Shown here: in pieces, positions 18,209 to 27,500 of the stretch | How positions within the stretch are numbered: position 1 is the stretch's first letter | How the letters are laid out: each line of letters starts with the position of its first letter | NCBI RefSeq assembly: GCF_001303895.1 | Contig: NZ_LJSD01000056.1 | Coordinates: forward strand, 62,001 to 126,000 | Length of the DNA stretch: 64,000 nt | Direction: 5' to 3' | DNA from: Mesorhizobium sp. 1M-11 | Lineage (GTDB): Bacteria; Pseudomonadota; Alphaproteobacteria; Rhizobiales; Rhizobiaceae | Program-made: the position numbers and the translations under genes | Notes under the pieces: generated by a model | Told to the model about the DNA's origin: nothing | What the model saw: the letters and a program-made list of their open reading frames with translations, nothing else | Databases searched by the model: none

Positions 18209-19317
18209 TGTTGGCGACAATGGGAAAGCCGAAATTAGAAGAGGCGCCGAAGCGGCAAATTGTACCGGATGTCGTCAGGCAGCATGTCGAGCAGGCCGCG
18301 TTTTTCTGGGCTCAGCGCGACACGCTGATGGCAACCGATCCGCCGAACCTGAAGGCGGTTGCTGGCATCGACCGACGACTCGAAGCCAACCTGGATGGCC
18401 TGCGCATCGCCGGGCCGGCAGCGTGGCCCTTCATAGTCGCGGCTTATGAAGATTTTCCCGAAAAGGGGGAACTGTTCCTCTTTGGGTGGCTCGCGATCGA
18501 ACTCAACGACAGCCGGCGTGTGGCTGAGGTTGTCGAGCACGGTCGTCGAAGTGCGGATGACGCGCGCGGGTTGGTTGGTGCGCTTGTGTGGCATGAGGCG
18601 ACGGTAATCGCTCCGCTGGTGCGCGATTGGATCGGTGCGGCTGACGCGTTCAAGCGATATCTTGGCGTATCGGCCTGTCTTGAGCACGACGTCGATCCGA
18701 AGCAAATACTGCAGCGACTTGTGCGTGATCCGGATGCGAGTACTCGCGCGGTTTCCTTACGCCTTGCCGGCAAGTTGAGGCGGGCCGATCTCATTCAGGA
18801 ACTTGTGGTGGCGTTGGGCGACGCTGAAGAGGCGTCGAGATTTTGGGCCGCATGGTCCCTGACCGAACTCGGTTCAGGAGACTTGGCCAGTTCTGAATTG
18901 CGTAAGATTGCCGTCAGTGGATCTTCTAACGCAGAGACAGCGCTACGCGCTGTGATCAAGGCCGGGCCGGACAAAGATGTTCGTGCCTGGATGAGCAGCC
19001 TTCTTAAATCACCCGACACAGCGCCATTGGCCTTGCGTGGCGCCGGCATGTTGGGTGACCGAACTATTCTGCATTGGCTGATTCACCAGATGCGGGCACC
19101 TGCTTTCGCCGCCGCTGCGGGCGCATCGTTTCTGGAGCTTTTCCCTGAAGCCAAGGAGTTCGACGAGCTTTTCTCCGTCGAACCGGATTTGCTGGGGGAA
19201 AAGATTGCCGAGTATTTCGAACAGGATCCTCCGTATTTGCCGGTGGCGGACAGAGTGAAACAATGGGCAATCGGACAGCGTCTGCTCTTCGAACCTATCG
19301 CCAGTCCGAAGGATTGA
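18208..19317 (+). CDS. TIGR02270 family HEAT-repeat-like T6SS-associated protein
   Basis: A 369-residue alpha-helical protein with repeating units typical of HEAT-like repeats ('DASTRAVSLRLAGKLRRADL', 'ASRFWAAWSLTELGSGDLAS', 'TAPLALRGAGMLGDRTI'). TIGR02270 proteins occur beside vgrG genes and have no settled biochemical role. The ATG at 18208 is coupled to the DUF6484 stop; a second ATG at 18220 is possible. Its 3' end overlaps the convergent DUF3396 gene by 23 bases. A scaffold or adaptor role for cargo loading is inferred from the context and the repeat fold. Confidence 0.75.
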   Translation: MLATMGKPKLEEAPKRQIVPDVVRQHVEQAAFFWAQRDTLMATDPPNLKAVAGIDRRLEANLDGLRIAGPAAWPFIVAAYEDFPEKGELFLFGWLAIELNDSRRVAEVVEHGRRSADDARGLVGALVWHEATVIAPLVRDWIGAADAFKRYLGVSACLEHDVDPKQILQRLVRDPDASTRAVSLRLAGKLRRADLIQELVVALGDAEEASRFWAAWSLTELGSGDLASSELRKIAVSGSSNAETALRAVIKAGPDKDVRAWMSSLLKSPDTAPLALRGAGMLGDRTILHWLIHQMRAPAFAAAAGASFLELFPEAKEFDELFSVEPDLLGEKIAEYFEQDPPYLPVADRVKQWAIGQRLLFEPIASPKD

Positions 19318-20257
19318 TGAATCTCCTAATCCAGCCCATCGTGTCCGCGTTTTCAAAAAAGAGCCTCCCCGAAAATCTAGGATGTTCCCGAAGAAAGAGA
19401 GGCTCGAGGCGCCGGCTTGCTTGGAAATATAAGTCATTCATCGTTTTCGGTCGGTTCATGTCCTCAATGTCTGGTTCCAAGCCCAGTCGCATAAGGTAGC
19501 CCCGTCGCCCACGCTCGATGTTGACCAAGGGAAGGGAAGCGCAGCCTCTCACCAATTCCGTCCATGCGGGATCCACCGCCGACAGGCCCTTACCAAAGAG
19601 CGTCAGCCAGCTTACCGTTTTGATGCCGGTGTTACTGACTGGAACCGTCAAGTTCATATTCTCGATGTCTAGACCCCAATAACGCTTCGCCTGCGCGTAT
19701 ATGTGGTCAAAAGCTGCAATCCGTTGCCAGGGATCATAGGCAAATGTCAGGCCGCCATGGCCCGAGATAAATTCGACGTTGTCGATGATATCGCGGGCTA
19801 TGCCAACGAGCACCTCGACATCCGTGTCGAGTGGAAAGAGTACACGCAACGCCGAATGTAAGCCGCTGTTGCGCAGATGAATTCGATGGCACGAGAAACT
19901 CCAGCTGCCTCGCGGATCGTCAATCGAAACGTGGTCCCAGTAGCGAAGCTCGAACGCTCTGCCCTCGCGAATGCGCCTGTAGACCGGTTGCAGATAGGGA
20001 TCGGGAATTCCACGGGCTGCGGCGATGCGTCCACTAAGTGTCAGTTCAGGCGCGGAGGCGAGCAACCAGTAGGGAAACTCCGCAAGCCCGATTCTCTGAA
20101 TAGACCCGGGTGGCGATGTCCGCCGATAGAGATCAATGAGGAAATCGAGCTCTGCTTGCGTGGGTCCTTTGAGGTAGACGGTCAGGTCGAGCATGATCCT
20201 GCACGCGACCTTGCCCTCCAGGACGAATGGCCGAAGCAGTGGCGGTGGCAGCTTCAT
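19295..20257 (-). CDS. DUF3396 family T6SS immunity-type protein
   Basis: A 320-residue protein with the DUF3396 pattern: 'RGSWSFSCHRI' then 'FISGHGGLTFAYDPW', then a C-terminal 'LEPLFLREHPRFSGRLFF' block. DUF3396 proteins are described as type VI immunity-family proteins. It starts 21 bases after the SUKH immunity gene on the same strand and ends overlapping the convergent HEAT-repeat gene by 23 bases. The region is visibly more AT-rich than the T6SS core, as expected for an exchangeable immunity cassette. No separate toxin gene for it is visible, so it may be a second or orphan immunity protein. Confidence 0.7.
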   Translation of the reverse strand: MKLPPPLLRPFVLEGKVACRIMLDLTVYLKGPTQAELDFLIDLYRRTSPPGSIQRIGLAEFPYWLLASAPELTLSGRIAAARGIPDPYLQPVYRRIREGRAFELRYWDHVSIDDPRGSWSFSCHRIHLRNSGLHSALRVLFPLDTDVEVLVGIARDIIDNVEFISGHGGLTFAYDPWQRIAAFDHIYAQAKRYWGLDIENMNLTVPVSNTGIKTVSWLTLFGKGLSAVDPAWTELVRGCASLPLVNIERGRRGYLMRLGLEPDIEDMNRPKTMNDLYFQASRRLEPLFLREHPRFSGRLFFENADTMGWIRRFINPSDWR

Positions 20258-20278
20258 GAACCTGCACCCAATCTGACC

Positions 20279-20836
20279 CTAGTCTTCGTCGTTATCTGCG
20301 TCGTTTGAAACGCCGTTCAATTCCTCGTCAATCATGTATTCCAGGGTCTCAAGCTTGAAACCCAAATAATCGGCGAAGTCCTTGTAGACGTCGCTTTCGT
20401 ACATGTCCTCATACTCGACGAAGTCAATTTTTCCATTCTTCTTGACGCGGGAGGGGTCAAGCACCAGGAAGTGACTCAAGTCTTCACCAAACATGACCGG
20501 GAGCGCGCCGTTCTCAAAGGGATTGTCTTCTTCGGCTGGCCACAGGTCGCCCCAAAACTCGATCTTTTCTTTCACCCATTTGCTATTGTGGTCGTGCGTA
20601 GCCAACAGCTTTCCACCAGCGTCGAAATCGCTCCAGCCATTGTGGAGCGTGAGGAATTCCCGATAGGATTCCGGCAATGGTATGCCCAGCCGCTTCTCCA
20701 GGCTGCTGATCTCGTCATCTGTCGCCGGCTTGCCAAGCTCGTGTGGCAGTTCTTCGTCATATTTGAGCGAGTCATACTTCCGTTGGGCTTCGACGATCTT
20801 CTCGATCAATTCCCTTATGTTCGGTTTGTTAGGCAC
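20279..20836 (-). CDS. SUKH (SMI1/KNR4) family immunity protein
   Basis: A 185-residue acidic protein with the SMI1/KNR4 core: 'ISSLEKRLGIPLPESYREFL', 'HNGW', 'VMFGEDLSHFLVLDPSR' and 'YEDMYESDVYKDFADYLG'. SUKH proteins are antidotes to nuclease and other polymorphic toxins. An ATG at 20896 is possible, but a GTG at 20836 has a strong GGAAGGAG site 8-9 bases upstream and overlaps the toxin gene's stop by 8 bases, so GTG is preferred. The tail is rich in Asp, Asn and Glu. Tight coupling downstream of the PAAR-nuclease gene makes it that toxin's likely immunity protein. Confidence 0.85.
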   Translation of the reverse strand: MPNKPNIRELIEKIVEAQRKYDSLKYDEELPHELGKPATDDEISSLEKRLGIPLPESYREFLTLHNGWSDFDAGGKLLATHDHNSKWVKEKIEFWGDLWPAEEDNPFENGALPVMFGEDLSHFLVLDPSRVKKNGKIDFVEYEDMYESDVYKDFADYLGFKLETLEYMIDEELNGVSNDADNDED

Positions 20837-21773
20837 TGGCTGGCTCCTTCCATCCGCAACAATTCGGAAAGACCCCGGTATGGGGTTTGTTTCCACCCTG
20901 CCGCCAGAAATCCGTCTTGGCGCGATACTTTTTCATGCTCGACCCCATCCATGAATTTGCGCGGCTAGACATCCATTTGAGATTTTTGGCGTCAGTTGGA
21001 TGCCCATTTAGCTGCAGCTCGTTGCTATGGTCGGGGCTAAATCCGGAGTACTTTTTCTTCTCTGCTTTCTCCTTTGCGCAGTCTTTGTAGAATTCGATCT
21101 CAGCAGGTTTTTTGGCCACCGCCGCGTCTTTGAGGCGTTTGCATTCAGTGTTCCCTTCCGTGCGCCTTTTGGCATAGCCCGCGGAGCGGTTCCCATCCCA
21201 TGTCACACGTTTGATCTCGCCTGCCTTAGCGGCCTCGTTAATCGCGGCGCACTTGGCGCAAATCTCCTGCTTCTCGCAGTCGTCGAACTTGACGTGCTTC
21301 TTTCCCTTCTTTTTCGCCGGCCCATTGGCGCAGTCGATTTTAAGCGGGTTGGTATTGGCTGGCCCAAGAGGATCAACATCGCCGGCGAGATTCACTGTAT
21401 TTTTGTCGTTGTGAAACTTCTTGTCCGTGTGCCGGCAGGCATTCTTTCCGTCCATCTTCACGTCAAATGAGTAAAGTATCCAGTCGGTCGCTTTCTTGAA
21501 GACGTTGGATTTGACGCCGCCTACGGTGCCGGGCTCGTCGCCCGAACTCATGCCGTATTGTGAGCCCTTCACGGCGATCATCTTCCCGCCTTTTGCGAAG
21601 ACGGTCGTCGTCCCATCCTTCAATGTGCTCTGGGTGGCGATGTTGGGATAAGGCAAAGGGATCGGACCACCAGGGCTCGGCGTCTTGCAGACATCGGGGA
21701 TCGTCGCGATTGAAAGACCGATCGTGCCTTTGTAGGTCAATCCGAGGCCATTGACCGTGATGTGACTGGGCAT
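20829..21773 (-). CDS. PAAR-like (DUF4150) T6SS effector with HNH-like nuclease domain
   Basis: A 314-residue protein. Residues about 1-130 form a PAAR-like DUF4150 domain ('TPSPGGPIPLPYPN', 'SQYGMSSGDEPGT', 'GKNACRHTDKK') that should cap the VgrG spike. A Lys-rich linker and a Cys-rich stretch (Cys148, 166, 172, 175, 211, 232) follow. The C-terminus has an HNH-like signature: Asp248-His249, Glu252, 'LQLNGHPTDAKNL' with Asn264, and 'NCC' at 304-306. This suggests a DNA-degrading toxin delivered into rival cells. The ATG at 21773 shares one base with the upstream stop (TGATG); the open frame further upstream is antisense noise. The nuclease assignment is by motif only. Confidence 0.8.
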   Translation of the reverse strand: MPSHITVNGLGLTYKGTIGLSIATIPDVCKTPSPGGPIPLPYPNIATQSTLKDGTTTVFAKGGKMIAVKGSQYGMSSGDEPGTVGGVKSNVFKKATDWILYSFDVKMDGKNACRHTDKKFHNDKNTVNLAGDVDPLGPANTNPLKIDCANGPAKKKGKKHVKFDDCEKQEICAKCAAINEAAKAGEIKRVTWDGNRSAGYAKRRTEGNTECKRLKDAAVAKKPAEIEFYKDCAKEKAEKKKYSGFSPDHSNELQLNGHPTDAKNLKWMSSRANSWMGSSMKKYRAKTDFWRQGGNKPHTGVFPNCCGWKEPASA

Positions 21774-22831
21774 CAGGCCGGTCTCCTCGGTCCACCTAGC
21801 AGAACGGCCGCGCGAGATCCGTTTTCGGAACTCGCCCAGATCAGTGACAGTGGGGCGTTCTGATAGTTTCGGGCTTCCGCCTCGGTCACCAGGCACACAA
21901 ACAGCGGGCCAGATGCGGCACCAACATCGCCCCAACAGTCGGCTGGTGTTTCGAAATCCGCAGCATCTTTGAAGCGGCCCGGATTGCGGATGACGGCGAA
22001 GCCGTATTCATTGCCGCGGTAGCGTTCTCCATTCATGTCGCAGATGATCCGACCAACCGGGTTTATCGGAGCATCCTCGAACAGGAAACGAAAGGCTGCG
22101 CCCAGTCCCTCGCCAAGGACGACCGTTTCGGTCTTGATCCTGTTTTCTTCGCTCGCGGTGGAGGTGCCGACGATCTCAAGAAGAGGCTGCAGACCATAGC
22201 TGCGCGCGGTGTTCAGCTTTGTCAGCAGGCAGAAGCCAGCCGCCTCGCCAGGGCAGAAACCATAGATATTGCCTTCGGAGTGAAGCTGCTCATTTTCGTC
22301 CAGCCACTCGAGAGTTTCCGGCTCGAGATAGGTGTCCACACCTCCTGCGAGGCAAAAAGTGGCTTTCCCATCTCGCAATGTTTTGCAGGCGTGATGGATT
22401 GCCAGCAGTCCCCCGGCATGGCCACCTGCAACTGAGCCGCCACCTTCGAAGAGGACATGCTGGGACAGTTGCTTGCGGAGTTTGGCGTTTACCTGGACGG
22501 CAAACCCTTCGGGTTGGCCTGGCCGGCTTTCTCCGGTGGAGAGAATGAGGGAAACGGCCGCCGACCGCACTGCTGCCTGTAGCGGTCGCAAAGCGTCGAG
22601 TGCTGGCGAGACCGCAATCTCTACCGCTCTTTCTGGTCCGGTAAGGTCCTCGTCCACGCCGATGTCGCGAGTCACTTTCATTCGCTCGCCGAACCGGTCG
22701 ACCATGTAGGGATGGTCCTGGATACCTGAGATACCTGCCCGGACAGCCGCCGCGCTGGAGGCGGCGTCGAAACCGAGCGGCGTCCGCGCTCCAACACCGA
22801 CGACGACGATCGTATCTTCTTTGGCGATCAT
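21773..22831 (-). CDS. Degenerate beta-ketoacyl synthase-like protein of T6SS cargo module
   Basis: A 352-residue protein with a thiolase/ketosynthase fold signature ('VVVGVGARTPLG', 'LRDGKATFCLAGGVDTYL', 'GFCPGEAAGFCLL'). The region where ketosynthases carry the active-site cysteine reads 'GGHAGG', placing His138 where Cys is expected. The downstream catalytic histidine motifs are not recognisable. It is therefore unlikely to condense acyl groups. It is coupled to the DUF2169 adaptor (4-base overlap) and to the effector (1-base overlap). Ketosynthase-like genes in this position are known from other DUF2169-PAAR modules; a chaperone or scaffold role in effector loading is inferred. Confidence 0.75.
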   Translation of the reverse strand: MIAKEDTIVVVGVGARTPLGFDAASSAAAVRAGISGIQDHPYMVDRFGERMKVTRDIGVDEDLTGPERAVEIAVSPALDALRPLQAAVRSAAVSLILSTGESRPGQPEGFAVQVNAKLRKQLSQHVLFEGGGSVAGGHAGGLLAIHHACKTLRDGKATFCLAGGVDTYLEPETLEWLDENEQLHSEGNIYGFCPGEAAGFCLLTKLNTARSYGLQPLLEIVGTSTASEENRIKTETVVLGEGLGAAFRFLFEDAPINPVGRIICDMNGERYRGNEYGFAVIRNPGRFKDAADFETPADCWGDVGAASGPLFVCLVTEAEARNYQNAPLSLIWASSENGSRAAVLLGGPRRPA

Positions 22832-23886
22832 TCGTTTTCTTCCGGCTGCCATATGCCAGTCGCCGCGACGGTCGCCGAAATGCCCGTGCGGGGTCTGATA
22901 CGCAGATTTGTATTTTTCAGACGCTCCTCGTCGAATGGCACCGGCAATGCCGACATCCAAGTAATCGAAAATTGCCGCAGACCAGGTCTGATGCGCAGGG
23001 TATGGATGGTGGCTTCGCCGTTCTCGCGATCCGGGCGGTTATAAAACTCGGTGGTGAGGTCGAATTTTATGCGGGGCAAGAGAAATTGCCAGAAACCGTC
23101 CTCGGTGAAGTTACCGAGCCGAACGTCCTCATAGCCGAGCAGCGGCGCCTTGGTTTGTTGATCCTCTGGAGCGCACTGGTAGTACATTCGGCTGAAATCG
23201 CGTGGCAGAAGCGGGTCTCGCGTTTTCTTCCATTCGTCACCATATGTGCCGGCATATCCAATCCGCGGCTGCCAGTGTCGTGCAACAGGACCAAAGCCGG
23301 CAGGCGTGCCACCCCTGTGATCGCGATAGGGCGCGTCGGGATACTCAAAATTGGGTCCCGTTTTGCCAATCAATCGCTGCGGATCGACGGCAAATCCTGT
23401 GCCGATTGGATTGCGCTGATCCCAGTTTGGCGTTGATGCGTCCATATCCGTGCCACCATAGGTTCGGCGCCAACTAACCGGCATCTTTGTGAATGGCTCC
23501 GTTTGGCCCAATCGCACCGACACCGGTCCAGGCATGAACACGCGGTCACCCACCACCCTTAGGGTCTTGTCCACGTCGCCGACTTTAATTCGCGCAGCGC
23601 TTTCTCTGTTCGGACGCCCGCCAGCCGCATAGACATGTCCGTCAACCAGGACGTCAGTATGTTTCTTTTCGATATTGAGGTCTGTTTCATCCAGAAGTTC
23701 GTTGGGATCAGCGCCGTGCACCGGCGCAAGCGTCACCGGCGTCTGGTCTTTCAGCAATTGCTGCTTGCCGTCGGGATCGACCTCGAAGGACGCCTTGATC
23801 GCTATCAGCCAGACCTCATGCCCCCGCTCATCTCGCGTCCAGCTTTCCTGAGCAGCAAACGGAGTATGGTTAGTTAGTATCCACAT
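22828..23886 (-). CDS. DUF2169 T6SS effector adaptor/chaperone
   Basis: A 352-residue DUF2169 protein beginning 'MWILTNHTPFAAQESWTRD', the usual family start. The frame is open from 23997, but the ATG at 23886 restores the family N-terminus and clears the tagF 3' end, so it is chosen. Central blocks 'VSWRRTYGGTDMD', 'NPIGTGF' and 'HWQPRIGYAGTYGDEW' are typical. DUF2169 proteins act as adaptors that load DUF4150/PAAR effectors on VgrG; Agrobacterium Tde2 uses one. It begins the cargo operon, 82 bases beyond tagF on the same strand, so it could also be read from the tss operon. Confidence 0.88.
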   Translation of the reverse strand: MWILTNHTPFAAQESWTRDERGHEVWLIAIKASFEVDPDGKQQLLKDQTPVTLAPVHGADPNELLDETDLNIEKKHTDVLVDGHVYAAGGRPNRESAARIKVGDVDKTLRVVGDRVFMPGPVSVRLGQTEPFTKMPVSWRRTYGGTDMDASTPNWDQRNPIGTGFAVDPQRLIGKTGPNFEYPDAPYRDHRGGTPAGFGPVARHWQPRIGYAGTYGDEWKKTRDPLLPRDFSRMYYQCAPEDQQTKAPLLGYEDVRLGNFTEDGFWQFLLPRIKFDLTTEFYNRPDRENGEATIHTLRIRPGLRQFSITWMSALPVPFDEERLKNTNLRIRPRTGISATVAATGIWQPEENE

Positions 23887-23968
23887 CGAAACAGAAGCAC
23901 CCTTATGTGGAATTACGATACCAAGTGTATTTTCCTGCTTTCTCCCGAAGAGAAGAAACCGAATTCGA

Positions 23969-24523
23969 TCAATTACTTGTATCGGCTGGTCTTCCAATTG
24001 CTGCGAAGATCCGCCCCACGGTTTTTCCCGGTGCCTGTGGGTCGACGTCGAAAATATCCGTGCGCGCGGTCCACATGACGAGATCGTCGATGACCTCGAC
24101 GTCCGGCTCGACAGATGGCGCGGGCAGGGCGGTCAGCGCGGCATCCAGCTGGTCTGGGGTGAGTTCACCCCGTTGCGCGGCGAAAGCAGCGTCCTCGATG
24201 TCTTCGAACCAGGCATCGGCGTAGACAAACTCGAGCGGTGCCTCGGCGAGCCGCGCGATGATGCTCAGCGGGAACTGTCGGCCAATCCGATCGGCGCTAG
24301 GCAACATTATGCCGGTCGAGACACCGAAGGAGGCCGGGCCGGCTAGGAAACGCAGCGCCGTACTGTGGGGCCAGGTGTCCGAGGCCATCAACGGAACGAT
24401 ATGCTGCGCCAGCCAGCGGTCCCAGACGCGCACGAAATCACCTGGCAGCCGGCGGGTCACGAAATCGCCGGTGGCGGGCATCTTGCCATAGAAGCCGGGC
24501 GCGTTCAGATCTGGGGCGGACAT
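23969..24523 (-). CDS. tagF: T6SS-associated protein TagF (ImpM)
   Basis: A 184-residue TagF/ImpM family protein with the family opening 'GFYGKMPATGDFVTRRLP' and 'WPHSTALRFLAGP'. In other systems TagF represses T6SS assembly post-translationally, in some species by acting on the FHA protein. The ATG at 24523 overlaps the tssM2 3' end by 19 bases and has no strong ribosome binding site, which suggests translational coupling. It is the last tss gene of the right block before the cargo module. Confidence 0.88.
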   Translation of the reverse strand: MSAPDLNAPGFYGKMPATGDFVTRRLPGDFVRVWDRWLAQHIVPLMASDTWPHSTALRFLAGPASFGVSTGIMLPSADRIGRQFPLSIIARLAEAPLEFVYADAWFEDIEDAAFAAQRGELTPDQLDAALTALPAPSVEPDVEVIDDLVMWTARTDIFDVDPQAPGKTVGRIFAAIGRPADTSN

Positions 24524-27500
24524 GTGAATTTCTTGAACATCTCGAGCGTGTAGGGGTTCTCGACGCTGGCCGCCTTGAGTTCGAAATCAGCAAACATGCC
24601 TTTCGTGCCCAACCGCAGGCTGTAGACGTCGGTAAGCTTGGTTCCGGTGAATTTGCCGCCGCGCAGCATCCTCAGCCACGCCCAACTGCCGGTCTCGTTG
24701 AGCAAGACCTCGGGCGAACCGTCGACCGGCTGGAAGGCAAGCGAGATCACGCCCGTTCCGTCCTTGCCGGGCCACGTCATTGGCTGCGGCCTGGTCGCGT
24801 TGTTGTAGTAGACGAGGTTCTGGCCATCGAGGTTGAGCGTCACCCGCGCCAGATTGGGCGACAGATCCTTCGGCTCCAGCGTGAAATTCATCACCGGGCC
24901 GGTGCCGCCGGGAAACAGGTCATCGCGGATGTGTCGCGCCTGCTCGAATGCGGCCAGCGCCACCGGATCGAGGCCGAAATCGGCGCGCCATTTCCATGGC
25001 TTGCTGGCGGTGTCGACATAGTTGATCAGGTGGTCGTTGATGAAGGCATCGATCATGCCCGTCGGGCCGAAAAGGCGCTGGAAATCACGTACGTTGACGT
25101 CCACCGCGCTCTCGGGGCTGAAGGGGTAGCGGTTGTTGAGTGCTGCCTGGCAGAAGGGCAGGATGTCGGCACGCCAGATGGCGTTGAGTTCGCTGGTGAC
25201 AGCTCTCTGCGACAGGTTGCTGGTGTCGCCGGCAATTCCGCCGAGCCAGTCGTTGATCGGCGAGGGCAGGATCTGTGCCTGTCGAGCCACCGCTCCGGTC
25301 AATTCGGCGAGGCCACCCTGCTTCTTGATGGCATCCTGCGGGTCGGGATTGGCGGTCACCGTCTGCAGCACGTTGGATAGCGCCGTCAGCGCCACGACCG
25401 CGGCGTCGAGCGCTGGCGGTTGGCCGTCGACTTCGGTGATCGTGCCCTTCAGCGGTTTGAAATGATCGGCCACCAGGCTTCCGGTCATGTCGACCTGGTT
25501 GGCGGAGCCTGCGCGTGGCAGGAGTTTGGCCCCTGTCTTCACGACCTTGCCGAGCTTGCCAAGTTTGCTCAACAGTTTCGAACCGGTCTTTGCTGCGCCG
25601 TCGTTCTTGCCGTCGGCCGGCGCTTCGTCGGAGCGGGTGAGGTCGGTCTCTTGGACGACCGCCGTAAGCAGACGCTTCAGCGCGGAATCGGCGCTCGACA
25701 GATCCTTGAGGTTTTCGCTGGCGATATTGAGGTCGCTCAATTGTGCCAGCCGCATGTCGCGCAAGAAGCTGTCCCACTGCGAGATGTAATCGTCGTAGTA
25801 GAGTTTCAGGATGTCCTCTGACAGCGCCGAGACGGAGGTCTCCGAGTTTTCCGAGCAGCCGCCGGCGAAGACCGCGCGGTCGAGCGCTGCCTGCGCCGCT
25901 ACATCCTCGACCCGGTCGAGGATGGCATCGTGGAAGCCGGCATAGGTATACGGTCCTGGAACGCCGACACGCAGCGTTTTGTCGGAGCGGCGCGCGAACA
26001 CTTTTGCTCCGTTGGGGCCTGCGAAGTTGGCCGGCACCCATTCCTTGACGGCCGCCACTTCAGGGTCGGCCAGCAATTGCCTGTAAGCGCGCTCCGGCAG
26101 CGATATCGTGCAAACCGCTTTCAGCGCCTCGGCGACCAGTTCTTTGTCGGGGGCAATGTAGCTGTCATCAACCGTCATGCGGCGGATTGCGGCGAGCTGA
26201 TGTTCCTCGGCGTCGGCGGTGGGGAAGGGGGGTGCTGGGGCAAATTCCGGCAAGCTGTTCACCCACCAGCTTTGCACGAAGTCGGGGTCCATCTGCGACA
26301 GGCCTGTCATCATGCGATAGGTCTTGAGTGCGCCGAGCGTGAAATCCGGATCACGGATCTGCCGCCACATCGTGGCTTCCAGCAGCGCCACCATACGCGG
26401 CTCCAGCACGTTGCGCAGCGTGTGGTCGTAGGTGTCCGTCTGCGCGCGCACGAGTTCGGCCGAGGCGGTCGGGCCGACCAGATTGCGGATTGCATCGGGC
26501 GGCATGGTGCGGGCCGTCGCGACCGCATCCATCGCTGCCAGTGCTTCATCCATCGTCGGCTGTTCAACTGATGCCGGCGTGGCAGCAACTTCCGTGAGCG
26601 GCGCCTGCAGCGCTTCGAACTGACCTGCCTGGGCTGTGATGGCGTTGCGGTTGTCGAGATAGGACCAGGTGAACAAGCCGCCGGCGAGCAAGGCGGCGAG
26701 AGCGCAAGCGGCTGCCGCCCCGCGCCAGATCCATGTGCGGCGGAGCTGCGCGAGCGGGTCGAATGTGCCCAGACCAGCTTCCTTGAAGATGACTTCGGTC
26801 AAGAGGTTCCGCAGGAAGAAGCTGCGTCTGTCGGCACGCGGCGCCAGCATTGCGCGGTGTGGCGGCAGCCCGAAAGAGGAGGAAAGTGCCGCTGTCAGCC
26901 GGTCGATGGGCGCGCCTTCCTGGGTCGCTGACGTCAGATAGAGACCGCGTAACCAGGCTGCTTCTTCGTAACGGCTCTCGCCGAACATTGCCTCGATCAG
27001 CACCTGGATCGGTTCGGAAAGACTCGCAAGCTGGGCTGGGAAACGGAAGATCTCGGCGCGCAAGCCGAGTTTGTCCTCGTCTTCCAGGCGTGGCACCAGC
27101 CGCCGCTCCAGTTCCGTGGCAAGCGCGGCGAGCTCGTTTTCGATGGTCTTGGCATCGATGCGCGCATCGAGTGGAAAGGTGGTTCCCCATACCTGCTCCC
27201 GGGCTGTCGTCGACAGGCTGCCGAAGAACGCCTCGAACCCCTTGATCAGGTCGGCCTTGGTCAGCATCAGGTAGACAGGCAGGCGCATTTCGAGCCGATC
27301 GTTCAGCTCAGCCAGCCGGCGCCGGATCTTGCGACCATGCGCCTTGACGGCTTCGTCGCCTTCAGACAGCGTATCGATCGATAGTGCGACGATCACGCCG
27401 TTGAGCGCTCGCCGGCCGCGATGTTTCTTGAGCAGATCGAGGAAGCCCAGCCATTCGGTCGCATCGACGTCCGGCTGGCTTTCCTGCTGGACGTAGCGGC

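Noticed and set aside
23887-23968. Hairpin between tagF and the DUF2169 gene as a terminator
   Set aside because: The stem is short with a bulge and no T-run follows, so read-through into the cargo module is possible.
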